The translations under genes were made by a program, and so were the position numbers. A DNA stretch of 64,000 nt. It comes from Mactra quadrangularis (lineage: Eukaryota; Mollusca; Bivalvia; Venerida; Mactridae). Below are positions 29,201 through 36,981 of the stretch, in pieces. The first letter of the stretch is position 1. Every line of letters starts with the position of its first letter. A model generated the notes under the pieces. The model was not told where the DNA came from. It searched no databases and worked only from the letters and a program-made list of their open reading frames with translations. Location: NCBI GenBank assembly GCA_025267735.1, contig CM046309.1, positions 57,046,319 to 57,110,318 of the forward strand, in the 5' to 3' direction.

Positions 29201-30265
29201 GTATATTTTTATGCAATTTTCTTTATTGTCGTTTCTTTATTCATGTTTTTGAGCTAATATCTTTACTTCTGTTGCTACGGCGTTAAACCCAACAAAAACA
29301 AAACAAAACAAACAAACCAAACGAACAATATCTTTACATGTTAATGAGTGTCTGTATTTTATAAAGATGACGTAGCTTGACTGTATATAATTCATTCCAG
29401 GTTGCTTTTGTAGTAATGTTGACACAGTATTCATCGCCAGACTACGGTGATGGTTATATATATGATGACACAGCTATAAGTCTGGGAATATTTGTTGGTA
29501 TGATACCAGTTCTTGCTATATTTGTTATTGCTAGTGTAGTTTTGGTACAACAGAAGGGATCAATTTGGAAAGTAAGTTATCATTATACAAAATATTTAAT
29601 ATATGTTTTCAATTATGTTAATATTTTTATTAGTAATATTTATGGTTTGAATTTTAAATTTTAAGAATAGGTTTTTTGCATAGCCATTATACCATGAAAG
29701 TAAAATCAAACGGTGTTTTGTGTTTACAATAGTGACGTTTTATATACCAGAAGGGATTTGAAAACATAGATGTAACAGCAGCATTCAAAATCGCAGACCT
29801 CCCACTCGGAAAAGATGTAGATAGGGCGATACGCTTTTATTCTTGACTTTTTGTAATAGAGAGGCCACCACAAACAAATAATGAAAACGTGAATCTAAAG
29901 CGACACTGTCTAAGAATGGGCAGTCTTAAAGTGACAGCAATTTGAGTTAAATACAATTGCCCAAAAGGTTAGATGTGATTGTGTAAGTTGGACATGTTTA
30001 ATATGAAAGTGAAATCACTCTATCTGTCATAATACATGTACACTATCTTTTTGTCTTCCATCAATTTATGAAATATCGTCTTATTAATAAAATTACTATC
30101 TTGTTATTTCAGAGATTCAAATCCAGTTTGACACCAAGTAATGAATGGATACCAAATAACAAGAAAGTTTGTGAGACGTATTTCAATAAACCTTATCAAT
30201 ATCCAGATACTTTCTGGAGAAGATTTAAATTAAACACATTTGGCTCAAAACAGAATCCATATTGA
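11002..30265 (+). CDS. SLC6-family Na+/Cl- -dependent transporter, copy 1 (13 exons, 640 aa)
   Basis: A complete 12-TM transporter of the SLC6 (neurotransmitter/amino-acid symporter) family, expected at the plasma membrane. Exons: 11002-11213, 16756-16901, 17836-17988, 23196-23337, 23850-23982, 24666-24800, 25348-25451, 26076-26203, 26537-26649, 27385-27516, 28111-28311, 29401-29571, 30113-30265; all introns are GT-AG and the frame is open. Family marks: GxGSVWRFP (TM1), NGGGAF, EL2 cysteines C160/C169 with N-glycosylation sequons after them, SLGPTWGG and ASYNRFH (TM6), D420-S421 (Na2). Gly59 where monoamine transporters have Asp, and the [10 protein letters not shown] context, suggest an amino-acid-like substrate (glycine/proline-transporter-like). 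Odd: Ser62, Phe82, Val136, Ala351 and Ala355 replace near-invariant ion and substrate residues. A tandem paralogue starts at 49286. Confidence 0.95.
11230..11546 (-). mobile_element. tRNA-headed SINE in intron 1, with target duplication
   Basis: On the minus strand: a tRNA-like head with A box TAGCTCAGTCGGTAGCGC and a B-box-like GGTCGTATGTTCAATTCC, a body, and the tail GTTGCTACGGCGTTAAACTC plus A-rich end. Ten-base duplications CAATCTTATT flank it at 11220-11229 and 11547-11556. It lies 6 bases past the exon-1 donor dinucleotide, in a spot that is empty in copy 2. Confidence 0.9.
11788..13037. mobile_element. 1.25-kb hAT-like non-autonomous element
   Basis: TAGGGATG and CATCCCTA ends enclose GGTATCGGTATCG-rich subterminal zones, and CCCGCAAG/CCCGCAGG (11780-11787, 13038-13045) flank it as an 8-bp duplication with one change. 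No transposase frame is visible. It sits inside a shorter inverted repeat (CGAGGGTTGCCC at 11771 and GGGCAACCCTCG at 13093), so it inserted into an older small element. Confidence 0.8.
13343..13675. mobile_element. G-run-ended MITE, GGATC family, first copy
   Basis: Begins AGATCTAGCG followed by 11 G and ends with a C run, CTAGAAAAAAATC and GGATCCGCCTG. Over most of its length it matches 24356-24619 (shared TTCTTGACTGTAAGT and TTTTTAAGTAGCAT). No clear target duplication is seen here. Confidence 0.7.
14557..15162. mobile_element. Tc1/mariner-like MITE
   Basis: The inverted ends GGGTCCAAAAGTTTCT / AGAAACTTTTGGACCCC are flanked by TA at 14555-14556 and 15163-15164. CAGTGGGGTCCAAAAG-type ends with TA targets suggest Tc1/mariner affinity. 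A right-end fragment of the same family lies at 39505-39570. A second element is nested inside it. Confidence 0.7.
14594..15000. mobile_element. nested MITE with TATGGCTGTC ends
   Basis: TATGGCTGTC at 14594-14603 and GACAGCCATA at 14991-15000 are inverted termini. The subterminal CGATATACCGGTATATTGCAATACG is echoed by CGCGATACGATGCC and GCGATACGCTTC on the other side. It lies wholly within 14557-15162, so it is the younger insertion. Confidence 0.7.
15517..15555 (+). repeat. GGGC/GGAC simple repeat
   Basis: ACGGGCGGGCGGG, GGCGGGCGGACGGGC: short GC-rich simple repeat of the kind that ends bivalve dispersed repeats. The following 200 bases are AT-rich and may belong to the same repeat. Confidence 0.5.
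15895..16020. repeat. intron-1 segment shared with copy 2
   Basis: AATATCATATCATAGTTATG, TTATCCTTCT and the following CACGATAACATTTTTCGTAAG ... GAAAAGATGCACTGAT have counterparts, in the same order and just before exon 2, at about 54875-54995 in copy 2. In copy 2 the second part is the right end of an inverted-repeat element (54753-54994). Confidence 0.55.
16436..16720 (-). mobile_element. SINE remnant, second family, in intron 1
   Basis: On the minus strand the B-box region reads GGATTAGAATCCCACCCGGG and the tail reads TTGACACGGCGTTAAATC. It aligns along its length with the better preserved copy at 63541-63804. The 5' tRNA head is decayed. It ends about 35 bases before the exon-2 acceptor. 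Confidence 0.7.
16756..16901 (+). CDS. SLC6 copy 1 exon 2: TM2
   Basis: Acceptor TTTCAG|CCG, donor AAG|GTGAG. Encodes NGGGAF, a very Phe-rich TM2 and LGQFSG. Phe82 replaces the TM2 tyrosine that helps bind chloride in SERT-like proteins. Confidence 0.95.
16920..17345 (-). repeat. dispersed 0.4-kb repeat (reverse copy)
   Basis: Reverse complement of 52320-52733 over its whole length and of 54165-54353 over part. Landmarks are AATCTGATTAAAACCCGA at one end and GGAGATTG at the other, with GATGTAAACAAG and GACGTAGACGATG motifs inside. No coding potential. Confidence 0.75.
17668..17722 (+). repeat. SINE/LINE 3' tail fragment
   Basis: TTCGGCGCGATATAACC followed by TGTGTTGATGCTCCGTAAAACCC and CAAAC. 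The same tail occurs in reverse at 23720-23790. Confidence 0.6.
17836..17988 (+). CDS. SLC6 copy 1 exon 3: TM3 and EL2 start
   Basis: Phase 1 on both sides. TM3 reads [10 protein letters not shown]; aligned on the conserved Trp, Val136 replaces the tyrosine that contacts the substrate carboxylate in LeuT. Then [13 protein letters not shown] gives C160 and C169, the conserved EL2 pair. Confidence 0.95.
18412..21165 (+). pseudogene. N-terminal fragment of the LINE ORF (PHD, EN, start of RT)
   Basis: 917 codons to the TAA at 21163. It contains the 2A-like site, PHD finger, whole endonuclease and the first RT motifs. If expressed, it would be a nuclease without polymerase. Confidence 0.85.
21166..22176 (+). 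pseudogene. C-terminal fragment of the LINE ORF (RT FADD box and tail)
   Basis: Same frame as the upstream part. It contains [19 protein letters not shown] and the thumb/tail region ending at TAG. The first internal codons lack an ATG until well into the domain, so it is unlikely to be made alone. Confidence 0.85.
22177..22915 (+). mobile_element. 3' untranslated region of the CR1-like LINE
   Basis: AT-rich, no gene. It ends in TTGAAGTTGAAGTTGAA at about 22885, a short simple repeat of the kind that terminates CR1/L2-type elements, just before the right arm of the split MITE. Confidence 0.55.
23196..23337 (+). CDS. SLC6 copy 1 exon 4: large glycosylated loop EL2
   Basis: Acceptor CTCAG|CCA, donor GGGA|GTATGT. 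Encodes TNSS, NTS, NTT and NIT sequons in ~20 residues and ends at AYEFWE, the conserved end of EL2. Confidence 0.95.
23500..23680 (-). repeat. SINE tail fragment (first family)
   Basis: Reverse copy of the body/tail of the SINE at 11230-11546 (CTTAGCAA, GGCTAAATCTCTGGATTTAG, GTCAATGACTGAC). The tRNA head is missing. Confidence 0.65.
23720..23790 (-). repeat. SINE/LINE 3' tail fragment
   Basis: GTTTGTTTGTTTGTTTGGG then TTTTACGGCGCACCAACAC and TCATATCGCGCCGAAAT. Reverse of the tail at 17668-17722, with a longer CAAA-type end. Confidence 0.65.
23850..23982 (+). CDS. SLC6 copy 1 exon 5: TM4
   Basis: Encodes [17 protein letters not shown], the standard SLC6 lead-in, TM4 and KGVKTLGK. Ends in phase 0. 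The last 20 intron bases before it are almost identical in copy 2. Confidence 0.95.
24356..24619. mobile_element. hAT-like MITE, GGATC family, second copy
   Basis: AGACGGATCTAGCGGGGG start and CCTGGATCCGCCCCTG end, flanked by ATACCGAT (24348-24355) and ATACCGAC (24620-24627). The 8-bp duplication and the CAGGGGCGGATC-type end (minus strand) fit hAT. Related to 13343-13675. Confidence 0.75.
24666..24800 (+). CDS. SLC6 copy 1 exon 6: TM5 and EL3
   Basis: 45 codons, phase 0 at both ends: [13 protein letters not shown] (TM5), [11 protein letters not shown] and TPDFSKLL (EL3). Confidence 0.95.
25348..25451 (+). CDS. SLC6 copy 1 exon 7: TM6
   Basis: [19 protein letters not shown] keeps Gln315 and Ser319 (chloride and Na1 contacts in SERT numbering Q332 and S336). 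Trp324 is as in glycine/proline transporters. ASYNRFH follows. Donor TTTTG|GTTTGT, phase 2. Confidence 0.95.
25619..25919. mobile_element. G-run-ended MITE
   Basis: CAGGCACGAAGGAA at 25619 and TTCCTACGGGCCTG at 25906 are imperfect inverted ends. Inside each lies a run of 9-13 G (25649-25657, 25869-25881). In intron 7. No coding frame. Confidence 0.6.
26076..26203 (+). CDS. SLC6 copy 1 exon 8: TM7
   Basis: Without gaps, the alignment from SYNRFH to [13 protein letters not shown] puts Ala351 at the invariant TM7 asparagine (Na1) and Ala355 at the chloride-site serine. Ends QSG, phase 1. Confidence 0.95.
26537..26649 (+). CDS. SLC6 copy 1 exon 9: EL4 and TM8
   Basis: [21 protein letters not shown] then TM8 ending FDSL. 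D420 and S421 fit the Na2 site. The encoded peptide is identical in copy 2, with about five silent base changes. Confidence 0.95.
27385..27516 (+). CDS. SLC6 copy 1 exon 10: TM8 end and TM9
   Basis: [16 protein letters not shown] (TM8/IL4) and TM9 [12 protein letters not shown]. Phase 0 both ends. Confidence 0.95.
28111..28311 (+). CDS. SLC6 copy 1 exon 11: TM10 and TM11 start (fused relative to copy 2)
   Basis: A single 201-bp exon, TM10 through [13 protein letters not shown] to IPIFVT. In copy 2 the same coding stretch is two exons (100 + 101 bp) with a 521-bp intron in the Gly codon of WIYG. Confidence 0.95.
28487..28931. repeat. 42-bp minisatellite in intron 11
   Basis: About ten units of 42-43 bp with the core AAAGGCATATGTAATTC, then CATCAATATTGTAAATGG. 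The period is a multiple of three, so the minus strand stays open in several frames (repeats of M-x-K-N-Y-I-C-L-x-P-F). No start, stop or splice logic suggests a gene. Confidence 0.85.
29265..29325 (+). repeat. SINE 3' tail fragment
   Basis: GTTGCTACGGCGTTAAACCC followed by AACAAAAACAAAAC and CAAAC repeats: the complete tail of the SINE family at 11230-11546, forward. Confidence 0.75.
29401..29571 (+). CDS. SLC6 copy 1 exon 12: TM11 end and TM12
   Basis: [16 protein letters not shown] then TM12 [15 protein letters not shown]. 57 codons, phase 0. The most divergent exon between the copies (about ten changes). Confidence 0.95.
30113..30265 (+). CDS. SLC6 copy 1 exon 13: C-terminal tail
   Basis: [14 protein letters not shown], the usual SLC6 post-TM12 stretch, then a basic tail to TGA at 30263-30265. 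Acceptor ATTTCAG|AGATTC. Confidence 0.95.
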   Translation, partial: RFKSSLTPSNEWIPNNKKVCETYFNKPYQYPDTFWRRFKLNTFGSKQNPY

Positions 30266-30507
30266 CCATTTAATGTTGATATTCAACCATTTACATTCAA
30301 CAAAACTTATAACGTTTGTAGATTCAATATATACCTTTCGATGGCATAGTGCAATGATAATCAAGGTCAACAGTCACGTGATCTACAACAACAACTTATG
30401 AGGTAAACAAAGGTTTGTTCTTCGCCGATTACTATTTATTAGAAAAAATACTTAAGTGACGACAAATAGCCATGTATAAATGACATCTTTTATAAAATTC
30501 CTCCACA

Positions 30508-30532
30508 AATAAAGGTAATTCTACGCAATAAA
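30508..30532 (+). promoter_or_regulatory. polyadenylation signals of SLC6 copy 1
   Basis: AATAAA at 30508-30513 and 30527-30532, about 245 bases after the stop, giving a 3' UTR of about 270-290 bases. Confidence 0.65.
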
Positions 30533-30549
30533 ACAAGATTAACAACGTT

Positions 30550-31320
30550 TGTGTTCATATTTTGTGTTCATATTGCCTATTGAACATTTATGGTCTAAGG
30601 GAGGTTACTCGAATAGAAAAACTGGCTTACGAACCGAAAAAAATATTCCCACGGTCCTCGGAACCTTCCGGACCAAATATCTCGTGAAAATATTTTTACC
30701 GTCACAATGATTGTTTCTTGGATGGATAGATAAATGCGTTAAGATGATATATTTTCAATTTCAAACCAAAATTTCAAAAAATGTCCAAAATGTGCAATTT
30801 TCTGGTTTTAAATAAGGGAGATAATTTGAACAGAGGGTATGGGAGAAATATAGGAAAAATCTCCGGTTTTGAAATTTTAAAATGAAAAATATACTCTTAT
30901 TTAATTAATTTGAGTTCTAAAGATGTCCCTGATTAATAGAATTAGTCATGAAGAACAGATTTAAGAACTAAAAATGTCCAAATTTTGAGATTTTATTTTT
31001 CTGATGTTTGGGGAGACCTTGGTGTGACAATGGTGTATTATGGACATCAAAATTGAGATCAAAATAATAAATTCTTCAAACTATTTTTTATTTTGTTTTA
31101 ATCGAACACAGCCTTCCCAATTAAATGTATTATGCATTAAGAATATATATGAGTTAAAATCCATTTTTAGAGAAAAGTGGCTTAGACAGACAAATGCTTA
31201 TTATCATTTTAGTATTCATTATTTATGGACTTTGGTGCCAGTGGATTCAGGCACATTAAACTCTGAAGGAAATTGATGATATCTAGCAAACATAAACACA
31301 TGTACATGAATATGTATAAA
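30550..31320. other. no gene recognised
   Basis: AT-rich DNA downstream of the first transporter. No repeat structure or coding signal is convincing. Confidence 0.45.
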
Positions 31321-31321
31321 T

Positions 31322-31440
31322 TTATGGAGCTTGGTCATGTAATATTGTAGCCTTTCCAGGAACTGTGAGTAGGTGTGCTGACCGCTGTGATGTCATAGTA
31401 CCTATACAATGTGTTGCTACGGCATAAAACCATATAAAAC
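31322..31440 (+). repeat. SINE 3' half (first family), forward
   Basis: CCTTTCCAGGAACTGTGAGT, CTGACCGCTGTGATGTCATA and GTTGCTACGGCATAAAACC match the body and tail of the SINE family; the tRNA head is absent. Confidence 0.7.
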
Positions 31441-32001
31441 CGGTATAATAACACTTGAAGCAACAGACAGAGGTGTTTATACTTTCGTATGGGTTCTCTA
31501 ACCTGATAACTTGGAGTCTTGACAGCTCTGGCTGATCGTAGATCATGCCAATTTCATCATAGATTCGACTTTTCAACTTAGAGTTTTAAAGAGCTGTAAG
31601 TCTTTTAATTCTTGTCAGATTGCCATGATACGTACGTGGGGCTAAGCATAATGGAGTGCCACCTACCGACGTTATTCTTATTCTTTAAAGGACGATGACT
31701 TGTCACCGTAGCGCGCTTAAAAAGGAATAATATTGGCAAGGTTAAATATACAAGGTGTTTGTTTGCAAAAAGTTTAAGACTTGTGTTCTTGATGTGAGGT
31801 GCACCAAACAGTACACATCTTTCTGTTGAGCCTCGTGTACGTATAAAAAATGGCAGATCTGGCAACACGGAGCTATGAGCCTTGGTTCCTGAACTGTCCC
31901 CTTGGTCATTATAAATAGGTAGAACTATAAAAAAAAAACTTGGCGTTTTGTGAATCACCCACAGTATCAAGCAGACGACAAGAAGAAATCGTAGAAAGAA
32001 C

Positions 32002-32076
32002 ATGGAATCGTCTAATTTAGGGGAAGCAGCTTTTATATTTGTATGGTATGATGTTGTTGCACGTGTACAAGAATCG
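32002..32076 (+). CDS. candidate first coding exon, unknown protein
   Basis: ATG at 32002 opens 25 codons (N-terminus MESSNLGEAAF, then FVWYDVVARVQES) that end exactly at GTGAGT (phase 0). A TATAAATA lies at about 31910, 90 bases upstream. The peptide looks like a membrane-proximal N-terminus, but I recognise no family. No matching second exon was found in the window. An overlapping 169-codon frame on the other strand (31605-32114) is probably a shadow. Weak call. Confidence 0.25.
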
Positions 32077-32114
32077 GTGAGTACTTCACAGGTAGTGTGT
32101 ATATATAAAGACAA

Positions 32115-33060
32115 ATATTAAATATATAAATTATTAAGTCCATACTTAATAATATTATCAGTCAATTTTTATAGTGTAAGGTTCAGAGCCGATTAATAGT
32201 AAACACACCCAATTAATAATGGTCATTCCCATGAAATTACCTAGCGTGGCGGTATGTGCACGAGATTTTGGTGACGTAATGGGTTGAACCATTATCTGTG
32301 CACGGTATGCGCAATGAATGTGCATAGATTTTATTCAATAAATATAATGACTTTATAAATAAATGCACATAAATGCACGCATACTTATGCAAACAAAGTA
32401 AACTGCGTTATCAAGAAATCTCCAAAATAACTAAAAGCCGCTTATCCGTCGAATTCAGGAAAATATTATGATTGCAAACCCTTACTTACCCTTTATCGTA
32501 ATAGACGATACTAGAACAAAATTTCATTTATAAAATTCGACCCACGCATTCAGTGGTCATATTCACGTGCGACGGAAGAGAATGTGTTATAAGATTTAAT
32601 TTATAAAAATATACATGCATATTTTGAACTTTTACTGGACTTTATACTCATCTGAGAGCTTGGAAATTATTTAATGTGCGATTTGGTTTGCATTCTGTTT
32701 CAAGCTTGCACGTGGTTCTAGCTTGATTCTAATGAGGGTGGCCGTCCGGACCTCATTGTCCGAAATGATATCGACTGCATTTTCATGCTTCGAGATGCAT
32801 GTTTTTATGAAGGTGTCATTGTCCATGTCGGCGGAAATATGTTGAAGGATTCATGACCGTTGAAACATTTGAATCCAACGTTTGAGTCTGCAATATTTAA
32901 TTTCATGAAGTTTGCACACTAACTTCAATGGAGCAGCTCCGTCCACGACAATGGCACTTTCATGGAAGGTTTTTTTTGCAAAAACAAAGAATAATCTAGA
33001 TCCCCTACTCTGCATATTCCGCCCAATGCAAAGACATGTTCACAAAAAATCGCACAAAAA
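32115..33060. other. no gene recognised
   Basis: Intergenic DNA without convincing frames, inverted ends or tandem repeats. Confidence 0.4.
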
Positions 33061-33420
33061 CATTTTGGACCATTCCATTATATAAATTGGTTGTCCTTGT
33101 TCAAACTTTTCAAAAGCAAAATTTTATATAAAATTTGGACCATTCCATTGTAAAAATAGGTTGTCCAGGTTCTGTGTTATCAAAATCAATATTTCACATT
33201 AAAACTACAATTTGGACTATTCCATTATAAAAATAGGTTGTCCAGGTTAAAATTGCCACAAATTTCCTTTACAAAAGCAACATTTTACGTCAAAACTACA
33301 ATTCGGACCATTCATTTATATTTAGGTAAGTCAGGTACGATAATTTGGATTATTCCATTATTTATAGGGTAGTCAGGTACTAAAAAGCTAACGGTCTTTG
33401 TTTACAAAAGTCGAAAATTT
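33061..33420 (+). repeat. degenerate tandem repeat, about five units
   Basis: TTTGGACCATTCCATTATA followed by AAATAGGTTGTCCAGGT recurs at irregular 65-95 bp spacing, the last units more decayed (TAGGTAAGTCAGGTAC). Confidence 0.7.
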
Positions 33421-34313
33421 TCGAAATTTTGATGAAAAAAAAGAAATGACCTTGAGATTGACCGCTAAAAGTACATCTGACCCAGAAAAAGGCACATGAC
33501 CCAGATTCTCACCTCTTGTACACAGTTATTCAACTGGTTGACACAGATAGACACCTGGAATACCTTATTATGTGTAAAATGGGTAAATCGAGTAGGATTT
33601 TCATCATTATCACCAAAATAATGGAACAATCCAATATAAAAGTTACTAAGCGTGACTAATGTAAATAGAGTCAGTTTCTGCTGTATGGGCCATTTAGGAT
33701 GCAGATCTTGCGGAAAATGCTCTGTAGATGACTTATTGATGATATAAGCCCCAAGTTAGAGTCCTGCATCAAAGAAATGTTGACTTTGAAGCATATTTCC
33801 ATTGAGAACTTGCCAATTCGGACATCAGCTATGAGTACCGAACACGTGGTTGTTCTATTTATCAAATAACATAACGAATGGATTCCTAACCATATTATAT
33901 TAATGATAAATAGCACAAATACATGTAGAATGCCAAACAAAAGACAAGCACGTGCATCGCCTGCAAAATATGCGCCTAAAATGAGCAATAAAATATTTCA
34001 ACACATTGTATACGTCATCAGAACATGGAAGGGTCAACTACTTAACACGGGTGTGTTCATGTATTTTAAAATCGTTGTTGTCGAGTACTAGACACTGTTT
34101 TGTCGAGTTTAAATATTTCTTGCATAATTCTAGACATTCTAGAACACTTCCAAGGCATATCTGAGCTTCAAACTTCATCTTTTCAAGAATAAAATTGGTA
34201 AATTATCATGTATTACCCAACACTCCTATTTGTAAAAGAACTTTACTATGTAGGTTATCTATTGTACGAGTTTTTCGATTGTTGTCATTGGAAAGGTAGT
34301 GAGTAGTCATCAC
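33421..34313. other. no gene recognised
   Basis: Intergenic DNA; short open frames on both strands show no domain. Confidence 0.4.
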
Positions 34314-34317
34314 GTAG

Positions 34318-34386
34318 TCGTAGCTCAATGGTAAAAAACTGGCTTATAGTGTGCAAGGTCTCGAGTTCGATTCCTGGCCCACCTAA
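34318..34386 (+). repeat. tRNA-like sequence (SINE head or tRNA pseudogene)
   Basis: TCGTAGCTCAATGG resembles an A box and GAGTTCGATTCC a B box, about 40 bases apart. The acceptor ends do not pair, so this is not an intact tRNA gene. Confidence 0.4.
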
Positions 34387-35239
34387 TTTTTTTATTGTGA
34401 AATGTTAACAAATCCTGCTCACATCAATAATTTGCATATCTGCTAGCTCCTTTTTAATTAAAAATGCATAATATATAAAAAAATGCATCCATTTTAATTT
34501 TTCCACATATAAATGTACATGTACCCATATTCAATCTGCCATGGTACTTACCTGTTCACATTATAGGGACAGTACTATGTAAGGGTGCATATTTAAAGAG
34601 GAGCATCTATAATTTTCAATGTTGCTGATGTTCTCCACTTCCTCAGAGGTGAACCTATATTATTCTTAAGGGGTATTGACCTCTGACCCTCAGCTACACC
34701 CATGTATGCTTATTTCTCCACATTCAAACATCCATTTTCCACGTTCCAATTATTCCTGGCGATCTATAGAAGTCTTTGAGGCATTTTAATCCTCATAGAT
34801 TAATGTACATGTAAATTATTTACAGGCAGCATTCCAGTACACATGTACCAGAGTGAGTCAACAGTTCTCACCAAGGTTCAAGTCTTTCATCAGTCAAATT
34901 GACCAAAAATCATTGCCAGATGTCACTATAATAGTGAACATATTCTCCAAAAATGTTTTAAGGCACTAAAGTCATTCAGAACTCTTTGGCAATTTTCTAC
35001 CTGCGTAGAAGATCCACTAAAGTGTTCAGAATGCAATATTATATGACCAACAGAAAGAAATAATGGGTGGATCCAAGGTATATTTCGAAGGGGGGGTCTA
35101 ATCTTTAAGGCCATCGAAGACTTCAGAAAATTAAAAAAAAAATCATAAAAAACAGAAACAAAATTTTGTGTAATGACGCTCTTTAGGCAAAACCTTTGCT
35201 CAGACCCCTGTGAGAAAACTATCTGGATCCACCCTAGTA

Positions 35240-35565
35240 ATAAACACAGAACAGAACATAACAGTGATTATAATCTAAATCTTTATTTCAGAAAAATACC
35301 AAAATAAATAGTAGAGTTCATAGTAAATAGCCTGGAGATTCATTTTTACGTGGTATTCAACACATATTATGTACGATGGCCAGCTCTTCCTACTATAGGT
35401 TTCCTGGAGACTTTTCTATCACCAGTACTAACTTAACCTACCACAAGGCCGACAACTCATGTATAGGGTATGACCTACTGCGACCATGCACGAACCTGCA
35501 ATCTCCAGATTCCAAGTCAGACATGCTAACCACTACGCCACCACCGCGGCGCCTGGAGTTTTAGA
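35240..35565. repeat. repeat related to 43690-43770 and to the second SINE family
   Basis: AACACAGAACAGA ... AATCTTTATTTCAG matches 43700-43755. Further right, CACCAGTACTAACTTAACCT and ACCACAAGGCCGACAACTC resemble the body of the SINE at 63541-63804, reverse orientation. Confidence 0.5.
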
Positions 35566-36008
35566 CAACTCAGAGGACAACTACTGAAATATACTTATTT
35601 CAAGTCAGTGGTTAGTTGATAATTAAAAATGTCTATAAAATAAGCTAGTGCTTGTGAAAGTTTAAAGCAAGAACTGAATACATGAAAATTACGTAAACAC
35701 TTTTCAACATACATAACTTATTTAGTAAGTATATAAAAACAAAACTTATTTAGAAGTACAATGTACATGTATAATTATAAAAACTAACAATAGATAAAAA
35801 TTATCAAAAAAATATTATCACTTGAAGATTCTATTATAATAATAAATAAAATTTTCTAACTAAATAATATTGCAACAAAAACCAAAAATATATGGTGTCA
35901 AAGACAAAAGCTGTAAACTATTACAACATAGTCAATGTAACAATAAGGGAGATAATTTGAAGTCATAAAAAACAAATTGAGTTGTCTCTCTTTAATAGTA
36001 AAAACAAA

Positions 36009-36430
36009 GGCACATTCCACAAGGCAATCACTAGCTAGAGCTTTTCAAACCGATTTTTTGTAGCATAAGTAGTCTATCGAACGGATTGCTTCAAGCTAGC
36101 AAATCCAAGATGGTGACTTTCTCAAACAAAAAGTTCAGAATTGTAACAAATGAAAAATATTTACATCCATTGTCACCATATTATTCTATTTCATCACTTT
36201 GACAAAATATATGCATTAAATAAAATATATATCAGTATTCTAAAAAAAGAAACATGTTCCCACAGGGGGCAGCCATTTTGAAATAAGCAGAAGTGTTCAG
36301 AATGATATGGCTAGTAAGAAAAAAAACTCGGGTATCGCTAGCTAGCAATTCAATTTGCTCGATCGTAGCAGACTGTTCTATAGGAAATCACTACATAGCG
36401 CTAGCTAGCGATCGCCTTGTAGAATGTGCC
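36009..36430. mobile_element. MITE with 30-bp inverted termini
   Basis: 36009-36038 and 36401-36430 are inverted copies with three differences: GGCACATTC(C/T)ACAAGGC then a GCTAGCTAG-like inner part. CAAAG lies on both flanks. The interior is AT-rich without a frame. Confidence 0.75.
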
Positions 36431-36975
36431 CAAAGTTGCTTTATTGAGACATTTTTGTTTTCTATGAGACAACAATTATTAAATCAGTAAATATTCAAAT
36501 TAAAGAAAAATATCTCAGATAACAACTTAGAAAAAAAATATTTTCAGTCAAATGTAAGGTTTACAACTATTTTAATCTGAAAATTTCCAAAGTTTATGAT
36601 AGTTCAATACAGATAAAAAATATTCTATCTTAACATTACACATATAATTATATACTACTTGAATAAATGTACAAAATAATAAGTTATAAACAATTATAAC
36701 AGTTTTTTTTCAAAATTCATCTCAAACAACAAAATTTATGTGATTAAGGGAATTTCTTGTCCTTGGACAAGTGAAATCTAAAATAAACTTGTCCTAGATC
36801 AAATAGCACTTGTCAAAAAGTTCAACAATCAAAAAGATATATTGACATAAGTACATAATAAAAGAAATAATAAAAATTGATACTGAAATTGTTTCTTTGC
36901 TGAATATGATTGAAACATTACAATATCTTAATTATAAAGTATTGCTATGTAAGTATATTAACAGCTAAAACTATT
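36431..36975. other. AT-rich, no gene
   Basis: Very AT-rich. A TTGTCC/GGACAAG palindromic segment (36761-36775) recalls the element at 56785-57152. Confidence 0.4.
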
Positions 36976-36981
36976 AATTAA

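Noticed and set aside
31605..32114. 169-codon minus-strand open frame with one hydrophobic segment
   Set aside because: No family resemblance and no promoter or splice logic. It overlaps a better plus-strand candidate exon, and its composition looks like a chance frame.
34318..34386. Intact tRNA gene
   Set aside because: A and B boxes are present, but the acceptor and anticodon stems do not pair; kept only as a tRNA-like repeat.
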